From: an uncultured Collinsella sp.
GTDB taxonomy: Bacteria; Actinomycetota; Coriobacteriia; Coriobacteriales; Coriobacteriaceae
Direction of reading: 5' to 3'
Assembly (NCBI GenBank): GCA_902494945.1
Contig: CABUVF010000103.1
Span: forward strand, 1-7,564
DNA length: 7,564 bases
Within the stretch, counting starts at the first letter, position 1, and each line of letters begins with the position of its first letter. This document shows, in pieces, positions 6,094-7,564 of the stretch. The position numbers and the translations under genes were made by a program. The notes beneath the pieces are model-generated. The model was not told where the DNA came from. It searched no databases and was given only the letters and a program-made list of their open reading frames with translations.

Positions 6094-7509
6094 ATGGCCG
6101 AGGTTTGGCGCTTTTTTGCGCATGAGGATGATTTTGCCGATATAGACGAGGCTGGCGCGTGCGAGCGCTTGGGCCGCGTGCTGTCGTTTCCGACCATCTC
6201 GAGCATGGATGCCGAGGCGGTGGACTGGCAGCCCTTCGACGACCTGCGCGCCTATATGCAGCAGGCCTGGCCGCGCGTGTTCGCGGCGGGCGAGGTCGAG
6301 CTTGTCGACCATTCGCTGTTGGTGACGCTTGACGGTTCCGACCCCGCCCTCAAACCCGTCATGCTCATGGGCCACATGGACGTGGTCCCCGTGGTGCCGG
6401 GCACCGAGGCCGACTGGACGCATGCTCCCTTTAGCGGACAGGTGGACGACACCTACATTTGGGGTCGCGGCGCTATCGACATGAAAGACCAGGTCGCAGG
6501 TATTCTCGAGGCGGTTGAGTATGCGTTGACGCACGGCTGGGAGCACGAGCGAACCCTGCTGCTGGCTTTTGGCCAGGACGAGGAAACCACGCAGTACGGC
6601 GCGCGGGCGATCGGTCGCGTGCTCGAGGAGCGCGGTATTGAACTTGAATACCTGATCGACGAGGGTGACTACCGTATTGTTTCGGCTGCCGAGTACAACG
6701 CGGGCGAGGGTTGGCTCATGCACGCCGACCTGGCTGAGAAGGGTTATGCCGACATTGTGCTCAAGACAAAGAGCGCGGGTGGGCATTCTTCCAACCCCTA
6801 CGGCGGCACGTCGCTCGAGGTGTTGAGCCGTGCCATCACCGCAATCTGCGATATCGAGTGGCCGACGCGCGTCACGGACCTGCTTGCCGCACAGCTCGTC
6901 GAGCTGGAGCTCTACACGGCCGACGAGATTGCTTCCAACAAGGACGCCATCGTGCGCGAGTGCCTCGCCAGCAAGAAGCTCTATCCGCTCGTGACCACCA
7001 CCTGTGCACCGACCCAAATCGAGGGCGGTAGCACCGGTGCTAACGTGATGCCGCAGGATATGTGGGCCAATATCAATTTCCGCATGCTCGAGGGCACGAG
7101 TGTGGCCGATGTCGTGGCCTGCTGCCGCGTCGCCGTTGCCGAGGCGGGGCTCGCCGACCGTGTCGAGATCGAGCTCGGTCCTGGCAGCTCCGAACCCTCG
7201 CCGTCTCCGCGCATCGGCGGACCGGGACTCGAGACCGTCCGCGCCATCGCCGCCCGCTATTTCCGTGATCCAAAGGGGACGGAGGAAAACGGATCATTCG
7301 AGCCAGTGGCAATTGTGCCCTCGACCGTGATTGGCGCGACCGACGCTGCTAACTACCAACGCATTTGCCCTGAGTGCATTCGCTTCTCGGCCTTTGTGGT
7401 CGACGATGACGAGTGCGACCGCGGCGTCCACGGCACCATCGAGCTCATCACCCGCCGAGCCTACCTCCAGGGCATCCGTTTTCTCATCTCCCTGCTCCAA
7501 ACGCTCTAG
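6094..7509 (+). CDS. M20-family zinc metallopeptidase, carboxypeptidase S-like
   Basis: This is a 471-residue M20 peptidase. The ATG at 6094 follows AAAGGA (6084-6089). Metal and catalytic residues appear in family order: GHMDVVP with H94 and D96 (93-99), GRGAIDMK with bridging D129 (124-131), GQDEE with catalytic base E163 and zinc ligand E164 (160-164), LIDEG with D189 (187-191), and RGVHG with H446 (443-447). The lid-domain mark AGGHSSNP is at 228-235 and ATDAANY at 415-421. DEG after the DEE block points to the carboxypeptidase S/PM20D1 branch more than to PepV or DapE. It should be a cytoplasmic di-zinc enzyme, with no signal peptide, cutting C-terminal residues from short peptides or hydrolysing N-acyl amino acids. 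It lies 72 bases after the importer genes and may share their transcript. Codons 391-401 look like an inserted palindromic repeat. The exact substrate is unknown. Confidence 0.92.
   Translation: MAEVWRFFAHEDDFADIDEAGACERLGRVLSFPTISSMDAEAVDWQPFDDLRAYMQQAWPRVFAAGEVELVDHSLLVTLDGSDPALKPVMLMGHMDVVPVVPGTEADWTHAPFSGQVDDTYIWGRGAIDMKDQVAGILEAVEYALTHGWEHERTLLLAFGQDEETTQYGARAIGRVLEERGIELEYLIDEGDYRIVSAAEYNAGEGWLMHADLAEKGYADIVLKTKSAGGHSSNPYGGTSLEVLSRAITAICDIEWPTRVTDLLAAQLVELELYTADEIASNKDAIVRECLASKKLYPLVTTTCAPTQIEGGSTGANVMPQDMWANINFRMLEGTSVADVVACCRVAVAEAGLADRVEIELGPGSSEPSPSPRIGGPGLETVRAIAARYFRDPKGTEENGSFEPVAIVPSTVIGATDAANYQRICPECIRFSAFVVDDDECDRGVHGTIELITRRAYLQGIRFLISLLQTL
7266..7296. repeat. Candidate repeat element inside the peptidase coding region
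   Basis: TGATCC (7266-7271) and GGATCA (7291-7296) are inverted around a purine-rich core containing AAAGGGGAC. The core resembles the CAAAGGGAC arm of the 805-835 palindrome. It is read in frame as roughly R391-S401 of the peptidase and uses codons such as GGG, GGA and TCA that stand out against the GGC/TCG habit of the surroundings. It lies just before the conserved PVAIVPSTVIGATDA stretch, where an extra loop could be tolerated. From sequence alone this is a suspicion. Confidence 0.35.
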
Positions 7510-7514
7510 AATTC

Positions 7515-7537
7515 GACCAAGCGACAGTCCCTTTGTT
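7515..7537. repeat. Decayed copy of the 805-835 palindrome
   Basis: Bases 7523-7536 (GACAGTCCCTTTGT) are identical to 817-830. The left arm 7515-7525 matches the corresponding bases 809-819 at eight of eleven positions, so the hairpin now has C/C (7522/7530) and C/T (7518/7534) mismatches. It starts six bases after the peptidase stop, the same gene-end setting as the first copy. It may act as a weak mRNA-end structure. Confidence 0.65.
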
Positions 7538-7540
7538 AGC

Positions 7541-7564
7541 CGTTGGGGACGTTCTTAAACGACT
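7541..7564. repeat. Possible start of another GGGAC-type repeat at the window edge
   Basis: CGTTGGGGACGTTC with a small inverted pair CGTT/AACG (7550-7553 and 7558-7561) follows directly on the decayed palindrome. It shares the GGGAC core with the other elements. The window ends before its extent can be judged. Confidence 0.3.

Noticed and set aside
5326..7017. Minus-strand open frame of 563 codons
   Set aside because: It is antisense to the ATPase and peptidase genes, which carry complete catalytic motifs. It is the same GC-driven shadow effect with no family motif.
1..7564. Search for defence systems, phage genes, transposases, tRNA or CRISPR
   Set aside because: Read on both strands, the window holds only metabolic, transport, regulatory and one unknown gene plus small palindromes; no such element could be supported.

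Overview
The window is GC-rich bacterial chromosome with short intergenic gaps. All seven protein genes that I can support lie on the plus strand. Codon use is strongly G/C-ending. Several perfect palindromes built around a GGGAC core sit at gene edges. Together with the gene content, this suggests a gut-type actinobacterium of the Coriobacteriia, perhaps Collinsella or a relative. That placement is inferred from sequence style and remembered repeat motifs, not from a database match.

Left part (1-1005): the window opens inside a MerR-family regulator whose start lies off the left edge. Its stop codon falls inside a near-perfect 31-base palindrome (805-835). A second, larger inverted repeat (860-916) follows. 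It overlaps a competing hairpin (892-924), so the two cannot form in the same RNA.

Middle (1006-3128): a single-pass membrane protein of unknown function (1006-1875) has an acidic cytoplasmic N-terminus and a beta-rich-looking external C-terminus. Next comes an aldose 1-epimerase-like protein of the LacX type (1955-2848). A strong rho-independent terminator (2920-2961) follows, nested inside a 100-base structure with perfect 16-base outer arms (2891-2990).

Right part (3129-7509): a three-gene amino-acid ABC importer is laid out as lipoprotein receptor (3129-4055), permease (4065-5213) and ATPase (5236-6021), with gaps of 9 and 22 bases. After a GC-rich hairpin comes an M20-family zinc metallopeptidase resembling carboxypeptidase S (6094-7509). 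The importer would bring in a polar amino acid. The peptidase could release amino acids from small peptides or N-acyl amino acids in the cytoplasm, so the block reads as an amino-acid acquisition unit. The window ends in a decayed copy of the first palindrome and the start of another GGGAC-type repeat.

I found no CRISPR array, tRNA, rRNA, transposase, phage gene or defence system. The less ordinary material is the set of small palindromic elements, one of which may sit in frame inside the peptidase gene, plus the unknown membrane protein and the permease's extended N-terminus.
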